41,455 nucleotides of DNA from Spongiactinospora gelatinilytica (GTDB taxonomy: Bacteria; Actinomycetota; Actinomycetes; Streptosporangiales; Streptosporangiaceae). A program made the translations under genes and the position numbers. Every line of letters begins with the position of its first letter. The first letter of the stretch is position 1. Location of the stretch: NCBI RefSeq assembly GCF_003236385.1, contig NZ_POUA01000021.1:1-41455 (forward strand), read 5' to 3'. A model generated the notes under the pieces. That model was not told where the DNA came from, made no database searches, and worked only from the letters and a program-made list of their open reading frames with translations. Below, piece after piece: positions 25,443 through 33,256 of the stretch.

Positions 25443-26168
25443 ATGTTAAATCGTAAAAAGGCGGCATTCGCCGCGCTTGCGGTCATCGCCTGCGCGGCCA
25501 CCGCCACCGCGGGGCTGGTGTGGGGCGGGGGTCGGACGACGGGCGCAGGCCCGGCGGTGGCGGCCGACCGCGCCGCGGCCGGGCGGGCGGCGGCCAGGCT
25601 CGCGCCCGGCCAGAACGACCCGCTCAGCGCCGACGAACGCCGGCGCGCCATCGAGATCGCCGGCGACGCCGACGCCCGCCGCCGCGGCGGCCGCACCGAG
25701 CTGCTCTACGTCCAGCGCGACGACGACAAGGCGGTGACCGGCCGGCGGGCCGAGGCGTTCAGCTACGACTACGACTCCGACCGGCTCACCCTGCGGACGA
25801 TCGACCTGGGCAGCGGCCGGATCGTCTCGACCGAGACCGCCACCGGCGTGCAGCCGCCGCCTTCCGACGACGAGGAGCGCGCGGCGGCCGAGCTGCTACT
25901 CGCCGACGCCGGGCTGGGCAAGGGAGTGCGCGAGCAGTTCGAGCAGCGGGCGGGCCGCCCGCTGCGCTCGCCGGACGACCTCCACCTGCGGGGCGTGATC
26001 TTCAAGCCGGACCACGTCCACGGCGTGTCCAACGCCCGCGCGGTCGCCGCCTGCGCCGAGCACCGCTGCCTGCGGCTGTTCGTCCGGCTGCCGAAGGGCA
26101 AGTGGCTGGACACCAGCCGGATCGTGATCGACCTGTCGGCCCGCGAGATCTACACGATGGAGTGGTGA
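25443..26168 (+). CDS. Secreted protein, possible amine-oxidase N-domain partner
   Basis: 241 residues. An N-terminal hydrophobic signal or anchor (LNRKKAAFAALAVIACAATA) is followed by an Ala/Arg-rich linker. The body has a strand-rich N2/N3-like pattern: TELLYVQRDDDKAVTGRRAE, DRLTLRTIDLGSGRIVSTE, then a helix (DEERAAAELLLADAGLG) and C-terminal RCLRLFVRLPKGKWLDTSR and VIDLSAREIYTME. Copper amine oxidases carry small N-terminal domains of this style before the catalytic barrel. The stop is 2 bases from the start of the amine-oxidase-like gene, so the two are one operon. The domain match is suggestive, not certain. Confidence 0.65.
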   Translation: MLNRKKAAFAALAVIACAATATAGLVWGGGRTTGAGPAVAADRAAAGRAAARLAPGQNDPLSADERRRAIEIAGDADARRRGGRTELLYVQRDDDKAVTGRRAEAFSYDYDSDRLTLRTIDLGSGRIVSTETATGVQPPPSDDEERAAAELLLADAGLGKGVREQFEQRAGRPLRSPDDLHLRGVIFKPDHVHGVSNARAVAACAEHRCLRLFVRLPKGKWLDTSRIVIDLSAREIYTMEW

Positions 26169-26170
26169 CG

Positions 26171-27355
26171 ATGCGGTCGTTCCGAGCGGCCGTGATCGCC
26201 GCATGCCTGCTGATCGCCCTTCCGCCGGCGGCGGTGCCCGCGCTCGCGGTCGCCGAGCCCCCGTCGTGCGCCGACCCCTACCTCGTGGAGCGCACGTTCG
26301 CCAACGGCGCGCGCTGGCAGCTCTGCTGGGAGATGCGCGAGACCGAGGGCCTGACCCTCACCGACGCCGTCTACACCCCGAACGGCCACGCGCCGGTGAG
26401 CGTGCTGACCAGCGCGCACCTCGCGCAGATCCACGTCCCCTACGACAGCGGCGAGCCGCGTTTCCACGACATGGCGGGCGGGCTCGGGTTCTCCGCGGTG
26501 CCGTTGCAAGACCAGGACTGCCCGGAGGGCGAGCGGCGGGAGCAGGACGAGGTCCCCGTGCTGTGCGTGCTGCCCGACCAGCCGCGCGGCATCGCCTACC
26601 TGAATCCCTCGCTCGGCGAGGACTCACTGCGCAGGTCGGCGCAGGGCAAGGCGCTGGTGCTGTTCTCCGCCTTCGAGCTCGGCTGGTACACCTATCTGGT
26701 CGAGTGGCGGTTCGCCGACGACGGCTCGATCAACCCCAGGGTCGGCGCGACCGGCTCGCTGCGCGGCAGCGACGGCGTCGTGGTCAGCCCCGAGCACGGC
26801 TGGCCGATCGGCGTCGGGGCGAGCGACTTCGAGGAAAGCCACCAGCACAACATCTTCTGGCGGCTCGACTTCGACGTCCAGGGTCCCGCGGACGACGTGG
26901 TCGAGCAGTACGACTTCGCCGGCTCCGGCACGGCCAGCCTGGAGATGAAGCGGAAGGCGCTCACCAAGGAGGCCGGGGTGACGAACAATCGCACCCGGTG
27001 GTGGCGGGTCGTCGACAAGACGGTGAAGAACTCCGACGGCCATGCGGCGTCCTGGGAGATCACCAACTCCGACAGCAGCCAGTACCGCGGCCCGGACACC
27101 GAGCCGTACAGCCACTCCGACGTCTACGTCACCCAGTACAACGCGTGCGAGCGACTGACCGCGGAGAACGCCGAACCGCCGTGCGACGAGTCGGTCGATC
27201 GGTTCGTCAACGGCCAGACGATCACCGATCCGGTCGTGTGGGTGAGCGTCGACTACCACCATGTCGCCAGGGACGAGGACCACGACCCGATGCCGACGCA
27301 CTGGCAGGGGTTCTTCATCCAGCCCCGCGACATAACGGCGAGCAACCCGCATTAG
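26171..27355 (+). CDS. Secreted copper-amine-oxidase-like protein
   Basis: 394 residues with a Sec signal (about 1-28). It resembles the catalytic beta-sandwich of copper amine oxidases: HVPYDSGEPRFHD (about 88-100), LGWYTYLVEWRFADDGSI (about 170-187) aligns with the cofactor-Tyr strand, SHQHNIFWRLDFDV (His224, His226) aligns with the copper HxH, and THWQGFFIQPRD (His377) with the third copper ligand. The TPQ consensus N-Y-D/E is here W-Tyr173-T, and the catalytic Asp region looks altered (MAGGLGF). Copper binding is likely; canonical topaquinone amine oxidation is doubtful. Usual enzymes are over 600 residues; this is only the core. Confidence 0.75.
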   Translation: MRSFRAAVIAACLLIALPPAAVPALAVAEPPSCADPYLVERTFANGARWQLCWEMRETEGLTLTDAVYTPNGHAPVSVLTSAHLAQIHVPYDSGEPRFHDMAGGLGFSAVPLQDQDCPEGERREQDEVPVLCVLPDQPRGIAYLNPSLGEDSLRRSAQGKALVLFSAFELGWYTYLVEWRFADDGSINPRVGATGSLRGSDGVVVSPEHGWPIGVGASDFEESHQHNIFWRLDFDVQGPADDVVEQYDFAGSGTASLEMKRKALTKEAGVTNNRTRWWRVVDKTVKNSDGHAASWEITNSDSSQYRGPDTEPYSHSDVYVTQYNACERLTAENAEPPCDESVDRFVNGQTITDPVVWVSVDYHHVARDEDHDPMPTHWQGFFIQPRDITASNPH

Positions 27356-27370
27356 CGAAGGACCCAGGTT

Positions 27371-27415
27371 CGCCCCGTATCGTCGGCATGGTGATGATGT
27401 GGCCGATACGGGGCG
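27371..27415 (+). promoter_or_regulatory. 12-bp perfect inverted repeat with the hydrolase start codon in the loop
   Basis: CGCCCCGTATCG (27371-27382) and CGATACGGGGCG (27404-27415) enclose a 21-base loop holding ATG-GTG-ATG-ATG. In RNA this hairpin would present or hide the start; in DNA it could be an operator. Confidence 0.6.
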
Positions 27416-28227
27416 GCCTGGTGGCCGTGGCGACGATCCTCGCGGTCGCCGTGCTCGTCGTCGGCCTGGCCTGGGTGTTCCAGCGAAAACTGATCTATCT
27501 GCCGGACCCCTCCCCCGTCCCCCCGGCGGCCACGGTGCTGCCGGGCGGGCGTGACGTCACGCTGACCACCGCCGACGGCCTGGAGCTCGGCGCGTGGTCG
27601 TTCCCGCCCACCGGCGAGCCCCGCGGGGTGGCGGTGCTCGTCGCGGGCGGGAACGGCGGCAACCGCGCCTACCGCGCCCCACTGGCCCGGGCGCTCACGG
27701 CGCGCGGCATGTCGGTGCTGCTGATGGACTACCGGGGCTACGGCGGCAACCCGGGCACGCCGACCGAGGAAGGGCTCGCGCTCGACGTACAGGCGGCCAG
27801 GCGGCACCTGGCCGGGTCGGGCGAGCGGCTGATCTACTTCGGGGAGAGCCTGGGGGCCGCCGTGGTGACCCGGCTGGCCGCCGCGCACCCGCCCGCCGGG
27901 CTGGTGCTGCGCTCGCCGTTCACCGACCTGGCCGCGGCGGGCCGGATCGCCTACCCGTTCCTGCCGGTGGAGTCGCTGCTGGAGGACCGTTTCCCGGTCG
28001 CGGCGACGCTCCCCGCCGTACGCGCCCCCACGGTCGTCCTGTACGGCACGCGCGACACGATCGTCCCCGCCGAGCTGAGCCAGCGGGTCACCGCCGCCGC
28101 CCCCGGCCTGGTCGCCCAGGTCGAGGTCGCCGGGGCCGGGCACAACGACGCCGTGCTGCTGGACGGGCCGCAGGTCATCAAGGCCGTTACCGTGCTCGCC
28201 GACCGGGCGGACCCGCGGACGCACTGA
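27388..28227 (+). CDS. Alpha/beta hydrolase (ABHD12/13-like, membrane-anchored)
   Basis: 279 residues if the first ATG is used; GTG 27391 and ATGs at 27394 and 27397 are alternatives. An N-terminal membrane anchor (about 10-30) is followed by the hydrolase fold: oxyanion region VAGGNGGNR, MDYRGYGG, nucleophile elbow GESLGA, acid YGTRDTIVP and base GAGHND. All three catalytic residues are present. Such proteins are lipases or esterases facing the membrane; the substrate is unknown. It follows the amine-oxidase-like gene by 32 bases and may belong to its transcript. Confidence 0.9.
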   Translation: MVMMWPIRGGLVAVATILAVAVLVVGLAWVFQRKLIYLPDPSPVPPAATVLPGGRDVTLTTADGLELGAWSFPPTGEPRGVAVLVAGGNGGNRAYRAPLARALTARGMSVLLMDYRGYGGNPGTPTEEGLALDVQAARRHLAGSGERLIYFGESLGAAVVTRLAAAHPPAGLVLRSPFTDLAAAGRIAYPFLPVESLLEDRFPVAATLPAVRAPTVVLYGTRDTIVPAELSQRVTAAAPGLVAQVEVAGAGHNDAVLLDGPQVIKAVTVLADRADPRTH

Positions 28228-28250
28228 CGGTTCCTGTCCCACCTCGCCCC

Positions 28251-28256
28251 TATATT
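28251..28256 (+). promoter_or_regulatory. -10 element TATATT of a probable leaderless gene
   Basis: TATATT ends 7 bases before the WYL regulator ATG at 28264 and there is no Shine-Dalgarno sequence. Leaderless transcripts with this TANNNT-to-start spacing are common in actinobacteria. Confidence 0.55.
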
Positions 28257-28263
28257 GAGCCTC

Positions 28264-29241
28264 ATGTTGGAAACGTCCGCGCGGTTGCTCCGGCTGCTCT
28301 CGCTCTTGCAGGCCAGGCGCGAGTGGCCGGGCGCCGAGCTGGCCGAACGGCTCGGCGTGAGCACGCGGACGATCCGCCGCGACGTCGATCGGCTGCGTGA
28401 GCTGGGCTACCCGGTGCACACCACGATGGGCATCGCGGGCGGCTACCGGCTCGGCGCGGGGGCGGCGCTGCCGCCGCTGCTGCTGGACGACGACGAGGCG
28501 GTGGCGGTGGCCGTCGGGCTGCGCACGGCCGCGGGCGGCACGGTCTCCGGCATCGAAGAGAACTCCCTGCGCGCCCTGGCCAAGCTGGAACAGGTGCTGC
28601 CGTCCCGGCTGCGGCACCGGATCAACGCGGTCCACTCGGCCACCGTGCCGATGCCCGGCACGGGCCCGACCGTCGATTCCGCGGTGCTCAGCACGATCGC
28701 CGCGGCCTGCCGCGATCATGAGCGGCTGCGGTTCGACTACCTCGACCACGAGGGCGCGGCGAGCGTGCGGGTGACCGAGCCGCATCGCATGGTGAGCTGG
28801 GGACGCCGCTGGTACCTGGTGGCCTGGGACGTCGAGCGGGACGACTGGCGCACCTTCCGGGTGGACCGGATCAGGCCGCGGGTGCCCAGCGGGCCCCGGT
28901 TCGAGCCGCGCGACCCGCCGGAGGGCGACGTCGCCGCATACGTCTCCCGGCGGCTGTCGGCCGACATGTGGCCCTACCGCGCGCGGCTCGTCATGCACGC
29001 CCCGGCCGCGCGGCTGGCCCCCTGGATCTCCCCGGGCGACGGCCGGCTGCGGCCGATCGACGAGCAGACCTGCGAACTGGAGATCGGCAGCGAGTCACTG
29101 GCCATGCTCGCCGGGTTCCTGGTCATGCTCGACGTCGACTTCGACGTACAAGACCCCCCTGAACTGCGTGAACACCTGCGCGCAATTGCGGTGCGCTGCG
29201 CCGCCGCGGCCGTCGGGCCCGCGCGCGACACTAAGGAGTGA
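28264..29241 (+). CDS. WYL domain transcriptional regulator
   Basis: 325 residues from the ATG at 28264 (MLETSARLLRLLSLLQ). An N-terminal winged helix (about 15-60, AERLGVSTRTIRRDVDRLRE) and the GGYRLG turn are followed by a WYL domain (about 140-215, EPHRMVSWGRRWYLVAWDVE, FRVDRIRPRV) and a WCX C-terminal extension. WYL proteins sense ligands, often nucleotides, and can activate or repress. The end of the gene contains the AAGGAG used by the next gene, so expression of the downstream kinase is linked. Confidence 0.93.
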   Translation: MLETSARLLRLLSLLQARREWPGAELAERLGVSTRTIRRDVDRLRELGYPVHTTMGIAGGYRLGAGAALPPLLLDDDEAVAVAVGLRTAAGGTVSGIEENSLRALAKLEQVLPSRLRHRINAVHSATVPMPGTGPTVDSAVLSTIAAACRDHERLRFDYLDHEGAASVRVTEPHRMVSWGRRWYLVAWDVERDDWRTFRVDRIRPRVPSGPRFEPRDPPEGDVAAYVSRRLSADMWPYRARLVMHAPAARLAPWISPGDGRLRPIDEQTCELEIGSESLAMLAGFLVMLDVDFDVQDPPELREHLRAIAVRCAAAAVGPARDTKE

Positions 29242-29248
29242 ACCCCGT

Positions 29249-30160
29249 TTGATCGTCGTTCCCGACGCCCTGGCCGCCATGCACGAAAAACTCTTCGGCG
29301 ACGAGGGCCGCGCGTGGGTCGCGGACCTGCCCCGGCTCGGCGAGGAGTACCTACGGCGCTGGGACCTCACCCCCGACGGCCCGTCCCGGCACGGCTGGGT
29401 GGGCCTGGTCATCCCGGTACGGCGGGGCGACGGCACGCCCGCCGCCCTGAAGCTCCAGCCGCTGGACGAGGAGACCGAGACCGAGCCGGTCGGGCTGCGC
29501 CTGTGGAACGGGCGCGGCGCCGTACACCTGCTGGACCACGACCCGGCCACCGGCACGATGCTGCTGGAACGCCTCGACGCGGGGCGGTCGCTGGCCGACG
29601 TGCCCGACGAGACCGAGGCCCTGACCATCCTTTCCGGGCTGCTCGCCCGGCTGACCGCGACGCCCGCCCCCGCCGGGCTGCGCACGCTGGCCGACATCGC
29701 CGGGCGCATGGTCGCGGACGTGCCAGGGGCGCTGACCCGTCTGTCCGACCCCGACGACCGCGACCTGCTGCAACACTGCGCGGGCGTGGTCCGTGACCTG
29801 CTGCCCGAACCCGGTGACCGCATGCTGCACTGGGACCTGCACTACGAGAACGTCCTGGCCGGGGAGCGCGAGCCGTGGCTGGCCATCGACCCCAAGCCGC
29901 TGGCCGGCGACCCGTGTTTCGACCTGATGCCCGCGCTGGACAACCGGTGGGAGGAGATCGTCGCCACCGGCGACGTGGCCAGGGCCGTGCGGCGCAGGTT
30001 CGATCTGATGACCGAGGTGGTGGGGCTGCCCAGGCAACGCGCCGCGGGCTGGACGCTCGGCCGGGTGCTCCAGAACGCGCTGTGGGACATCGAGGACGGC
30101 GAACCCGAGATCTCCGCGACGCAGTTCGCGATCGGCGACGCGCTGCGCGGGCTAACGTGA
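29249..30160 (+). CDS. APH(6)-like aminoglycoside/hydroxyurea phosphotransferase family protein
   Basis: 303 residues. The start is probably TTG 29249 because AAGGAG lies 10 bases upstream and the upstream open frame is inside the WYL gene. Kinase motifs: VIPVRRGDGTPAALKLQP (nucleotide-binding Lys), MLHWDLHYENVLAG (Brenner catalytic loop with Asp and Asn) and LAIDPKPLAGDPCFDL (magnesium Asp). These match the streptomycin 6-kinase family. It might give self-protection or modify another small molecule. The stop overlaps the ATG of the following VOC gene (TGATGA), so they are coupled. Confidence 0.88.
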   Translation: MIVVPDALAAMHEKLFGDEGRAWVADLPRLGEEYLRRWDLTPDGPSRHGWVGLVIPVRRGDGTPAALKLQPLDEETETEPVGLRLWNGRGAVHLLDHDPATGTMLLERLDAGRSLADVPDETEALTILSGLLARLTATPAPAGLRTLADIAGRMVADVPGALTRLSDPDDRDLLQHCAGVVRDLLPEPGDRMLHWDLHYENVLAGEREPWLAIDPKPLAGDPCFDLMPALDNRWEEIVATGDVARAVRRRFDLMTEVVGLPRQRAAGWTLGRVLQNALWDIEDGEPEISATQFAIGDALRGLT

Positions 30161-30540
30161 TGAGCGTGTCAACCAGGTTGGTCAACCTCGTCATCGACGC
30201 CGCCGACCCGCGGCGGCTCGCCGCGTTCTGGGCGGGCGTGCTCGGCTGGCGGATCGCGCTCACCGGCCCCGGCGTGGTCGTCGTACGGGCCCCCGCGGGC
30301 GACGGCTGGGACCTCGACGTCTGTTTCGTACCGGTGCGAGAGCCGAAGACCGGGCGAAACCGCATCCATCTCGACCTGGCCAGTGCCACCGATCGGGCCC
30401 AGGCCGAGCGGGTGGCCGCGGCGCGCGAGCTGGGCGGGCCGTTGGACATCGGCCAGGGCGACGTGCCCTGGGAGGTGCTGGCCGACCCGGAGGGCAACGA
30501 GTTCTGCGTGCTCGGCCCGCGCGACCACCCCCCGCGTTAG
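30160..30540 (+). CDS. VOC family protein
   Basis: 126 residues. The ATG at 30160 overlaps the kinase stop. Starts TRLVNLVIDAADPRRLAAFW, has NRIHLDLASATD in the middle and ends EVLADPEGNEFCVLG, the standard two-half VOC pattern. It is a different subtype from the island VOC gene. Substrate unknown; translational coupling to an antibiotic-kinase-like gene suggests a shared small-molecule context. Confidence 0.88.
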   Translation: MSVSTRLVNLVIDAADPRRLAAFWAGVLGWRIALTGPGVVVVRAPAGDGWDLDVCFVPVREPKTGRNRIHLDLASATDRAQAERVAAARELGGPLDIGQGDVPWEVLADPEGNEFCVLGPRDHPPR

Positions 30541-30541
30541 C

Positions 30542-31846
30542 ATGCCGCTGCTGCTGATCGCCGCCGTGTTCGCGCTCACCTGGTGGCTGGGCCTGTACGT
30601 GCTCGGCGGGGAGCCCGGCGAGCGCGGCGCCCGCCGGGCCGGGCTCGGCCTGCTCGCCTACGCCGCCGCCCTGGCCACCGGGCAGGTCCGCGCGCTGCTG
30701 CTGCCCTCCCCCGCGCCGCTGGACGCGCTGGAGACGGCGCTGACCTTCCTGCCCGCGCTGCTGTGGACCGGCGCGGTGCTCACGCTCGTCCCGGGCACCG
30801 GGCGGCTGGACCGGATCTGGTCGCGCGGGCTGGTCCCGGTCACGCTGGCCGCGATCGGCTGGGCCGCGGTCGCGGGCGGCACGGCCCGGGCGGTGCTCGG
30901 CGCGCTGCTGCTGGTGCCGCTGGCCGGGGCGCTGGTGCTGCTGGTGCGCGCGGGGCCGGAGCGGGTCGGCTGGCTGGCGGCGGTGGCCACGCTCTTCTTC
31001 GGCCTCGGCACCGCGCTGTTGCTGACCTCTCTCTCCGGCCCGCCCGGCCTGCTCGCCGCGATAGCGATCGACCTGGACATGGCCCTGCTGGGCGTGGCGA
31101 TCGCGATGGCCGGCGCGTTCCGGGCGGGCGAGGCGCTCTGGCGGGACATGGCGCGTTCGGCGCTGGGCGCGATCGTCGTGGCCGCCGCCACCGGAGGGCA
31201 GGTCGCCATCGCGGTCGCGCTGGGCGGGGCCACCCCGGCGCTGGCCGTACTGCTGTACGGCGTGCTCGCGGTGGCGGTGACCGCGCAGACGATGGCCGGT
31301 CCGCTGCACCGTGCGCTCGACCGGGTCGCCTTCCCCGGCGATCCCGCCATCCGCCGCGAACGCGCCCAGCTTCGCGACTCCGCCGAGGCGCTGCCGCGCC
31401 GCGAGGAGGGCCCGCCGCCGCTGGACGACGCGGAGTTCGTCCGGCTCACCCGCCGGGCCCTGGCCAACTACGGCGACCTCGGCAAGCTGGCCAGCAGCCC
31501 GCTGGCGGGCCTGCCGCTGATCGACGAGCGGGTGTCCGGTGACATCCCGCTGGAGCGGGCCGCCGAGCTGAAGCACCTGCTGCTGGAGAGCATCCGGCGG
31601 CTCAAGCCGCGCGACGGGGAGTTCGGCACCAGCGAGGAGTGGCGTTTCTACAACGTGCTGTACTTCCCGTACGTACGCGGGCTGCGCCCCTACCGGCGCG
31701 GCGCAGGACGGCACGGGCTGGACGCGCTGGACCGGCAGGCGTTCGACTGGTTCGTCCGGGAGGTTCCCGAACGTACGTGCTACAACTGGCAGAACGCGGC
31801 GGCCAAACTCGTGGCGGACGATCTCCGCAGTGCCGATCGGCAGTGA
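30542..31846 (+). CDS. Multi-pass membrane protein with conserved cytosolic C-terminal domain
   Basis: 434 residues from the ATG at 30542, one base after the VOC stop. Residues 1-260 contain about eight or nine hydrophobic segments. From about 265 the protein is soluble: a charged linker, FVRLTRRALANYGDLGKLA, AAELKHLLLESIRRLKP, EEWRFYNVLYFPYVRGLRPY, and a final block AFDWFVREVPERTCYNWQ plus AAAKLVADDL. The Trp/Tyr-rich tail looks like a conserved ligand- or DNA-binding helical domain, but I do not recognise it. A membrane sensor is a reasonable guess from the layout. Confidence 0.8.
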   Translation: MPLLLIAAVFALTWWLGLYVLGGEPGERGARRAGLGLLAYAAALATGQVRALLLPSPAPLDALETALTFLPALLWTGAVLTLVPGTGRLDRIWSRGLVPVTLAAIGWAAVAGGTARAVLGALLLVPLAGALVLLVRAGPERVGWLAAVATLFFGLGTALLLTSLSGPPGLLAAIAIDLDMALLGVAIAMAGAFRAGEALWRDMARSALGAIVVAAATGGQVAIAVALGGATPALAVLLYGVLAVAVTAQTMAGPLHRALDRVAFPGDPAIRRERAQLRDSAEALPRREEGPPPLDDAEFVRLTRRALANYGDLGKLASSPLAGLPLIDERVSGDIPLERAAELKHLLLESIRRLKPRDGEFGTSEEWRFYNVLYFPYVRGLRPYRRGAGRHGLDALDRQAFDWFVREVPERTCYNWQNAAAKLVADDLRSADRQ

Positions 31847-31929
31847 ATGGCAGTGGAATGTCTGCAGGTGGCAGTGCCTGACGCGGTGTGCTGAGGGCAT
31901 CGCATCCATCTCATGACAGGAGACATCCG

Positions 31930-32328
31930 ATGGCCGCCATCACCGCTCCCGGTACCCGCGCTCCCCTGCTGCGCCGCGTGCTGCGGGCCGACGCCGTGCT
32001 CACCGGAGGCTTCGCGGTCCTGCTCGCCGTGGCCGCCGCCCTGCTCGCCGGGCTGACCGGCCTGCCGGAGCCGCTGCTGCGCTGGGCCGGCATCGGGCTG
32101 CTGCCGGTCACCGCGTTCATCACCTTCCTGGCGATCCGGCCCACCCCGCCGCGCGCGGCCGTGTGGACGCTGATCGCGGTCAACGCGCTGTGGACGGTGG
32201 ACAGCGTCGCGCTGCTGTTCACCGGCTGGATCGACCCCAACCCGCTCGGCGTGGCCTTCGTGGTGGCGCAGGCGGTGCTCGTGGGGATCTTCGCCGAGCT
32301 TCAGTACCTGGGGCTGCGCCGGAGCTGA
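31930..32328 (+). CDS. Small four-TM membrane protein
   Basis: 132 residues. The ATG at 31930 has AGGAG 8 bases upstream. Four hydrophobic segments (about 25-45, 55-72, 78-95, 105-125) with short Arg-rich ends. No known family is recognised with certainty; it is of the type annotated as integral membrane protein in actinomycetes. The gap of 84 bases to the preceding gene suggests its own promoter. Confidence 0.78.
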   Translation: MAAITAPGTRAPLLRRVLRADAVLTGGFAVLLAVAAALLAGLTGLPEPLLRWAGIGLLPVTAFITFLAIRPTPPRAAVWTLIAVNALWTVDSVALLFTGWIDPNPLGVAFVVAQAVLVGIFAELQYLGLRRS

Positions 32329-32347
32329 GTTCCGTCACCGTGGGGCG

Positions 32348-32374
32348 GTCCGCCGGGGGAATCTCCCGGCGGAC
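32348..32374. terminator. Perfect 10-bp hairpin between the small membrane protein and lactonase genes
   Basis: GTCCGCCGGG (32348-32357) pairs with CCCGGCGGAC (32365-32374), loop 7 bases. No T-run. It ends 12 bases before the next ATG, so it may stop the upstream transcript or act as an operator. Confidence 0.5.
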
Positions 32375-32380
32375 TACCCT
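32375..32380 (+). promoter_or_regulatory. -10 element TACCCT of a probable leaderless gene
   Basis: TACCCT (TANNNT) ends 6 bases before the ATG at 32387 and no Shine-Dalgarno is present; the hairpin occupies the place where one would be. Confidence 0.4.
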
Positions 32381-32386
32381 GTCGAG

Positions 32387-33229
32387 ATGAAGATCGACGT
32401 CGCCCTGCCCGTCCGCGCCGCGCTCGGCGAGGGGCCCACCTGGTACCACGACCGGCTCATCTGGGTGGACATCCCGGCCTGCGAGGTGCATGAGTACATC
32501 CCGGCGAGCGGTACGGACTCGGTGCGCGAGGTGCCCCAGCACGTCGGCGCGGCCAAGCCGCGCGCGGGCGGCGGCCTCGTCGTCAACCTGCGCGACGGCG
32601 CCGGGCTGCTCGCGGCCGGCGGCGGCTTTCGCTGGCTGGCCGAGTGGCCGATCGAGGGCAGGCGCGGCAACGACGCGGGCGTGGATCCGCACGGCAACCT
32701 GTGGGCGGGCACGCTCAGCTACGGCGGGGGCGGCGGTTCGCTGTACCGGGTGACCCCGGACGGGGAGGTCGTGACCTTCCTCGACCGGGTGGGCACCAGC
32801 AACGGCATCGCCTGGAGCCCCGACGGCGCGCTGATGTACTACGTGGACACCGACACCGGCCGCGTCGACGTCTTCGACACCGACCCGGAAGGCGGCCTGC
32901 CGCGCGGCCGCCGCACCTTCGCCGAGATCGACCGGGGACTGCCCGACGGCATCACGGTGGACGCCGACGGGTGCGTCTGGGTGGCGCTCTGGGACGGCGC
33001 CGCCGTCCGCCGGTACACGCCGGGCGGCGACCTGGACCGGGAGGTCGAGGTCCCGGTCAGCAGGCCCACCGCGTGCGCCTTCGGCGGCCCCGGCCTCGCC
33101 GACCTCTACATCACCAGCGCCACCGAGGGCCTGCCGGAGGCCACGCTCGCGGCCGAGCCGCTGTCCGGGGCGCTGCTGGTGGTGCCCTCGGCGGGGCTCG
33201 GCCTGCCCGGCACGCCGTTCGCGGGCTGA
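32387..33229 (+). CDS. SMP-30/gluconolactonase/LRE family protein
   Basis: 280 residues forming a six-bladed propeller: LGEGPTWYHDRLIWVDIPA (metal-ligand Glu in EGP), GNDAGVDPHGNLWAGTLS (Asn-Asp ligand region), TSNGIAWSPDGALMYYVDT (Asn ligand) and LPDGITVDADGCVWVALWDG (Asp ligand). All four metal-binding positions of the family are seen. It hydrolyses sugar lactones or related esters in characterised members. Cytosolic; no signal peptide. The ATG at 32387 fits the leaderless layout. Confidence 0.93.
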   Translation: MKIDVALPVRAALGEGPTWYHDRLIWVDIPACEVHEYIPASGTDSVREVPQHVGAAKPRAGGGLVVNLRDGAGLLAAGGGFRWLAEWPIEGRRGNDAGVDPHGNLWAGTLSYGGGGGSLYRVTPDGEVVTFLDRVGTSNGIAWSPDGALMYYVDTDTGRVDVFDTDPEGGLPRGRRTFAEIDRGLPDGITVDADGCVWVALWDGAAVRRYTPGGDLDREVEVPVSRPTACAFGGPGLADLYITSATEGLPEATLAAEPLSGALLVVPSAGLGLPGTPFAG

Positions 33230-33256
33230 GTCACCCGCCTGGGCCGCCCGCCCGAG

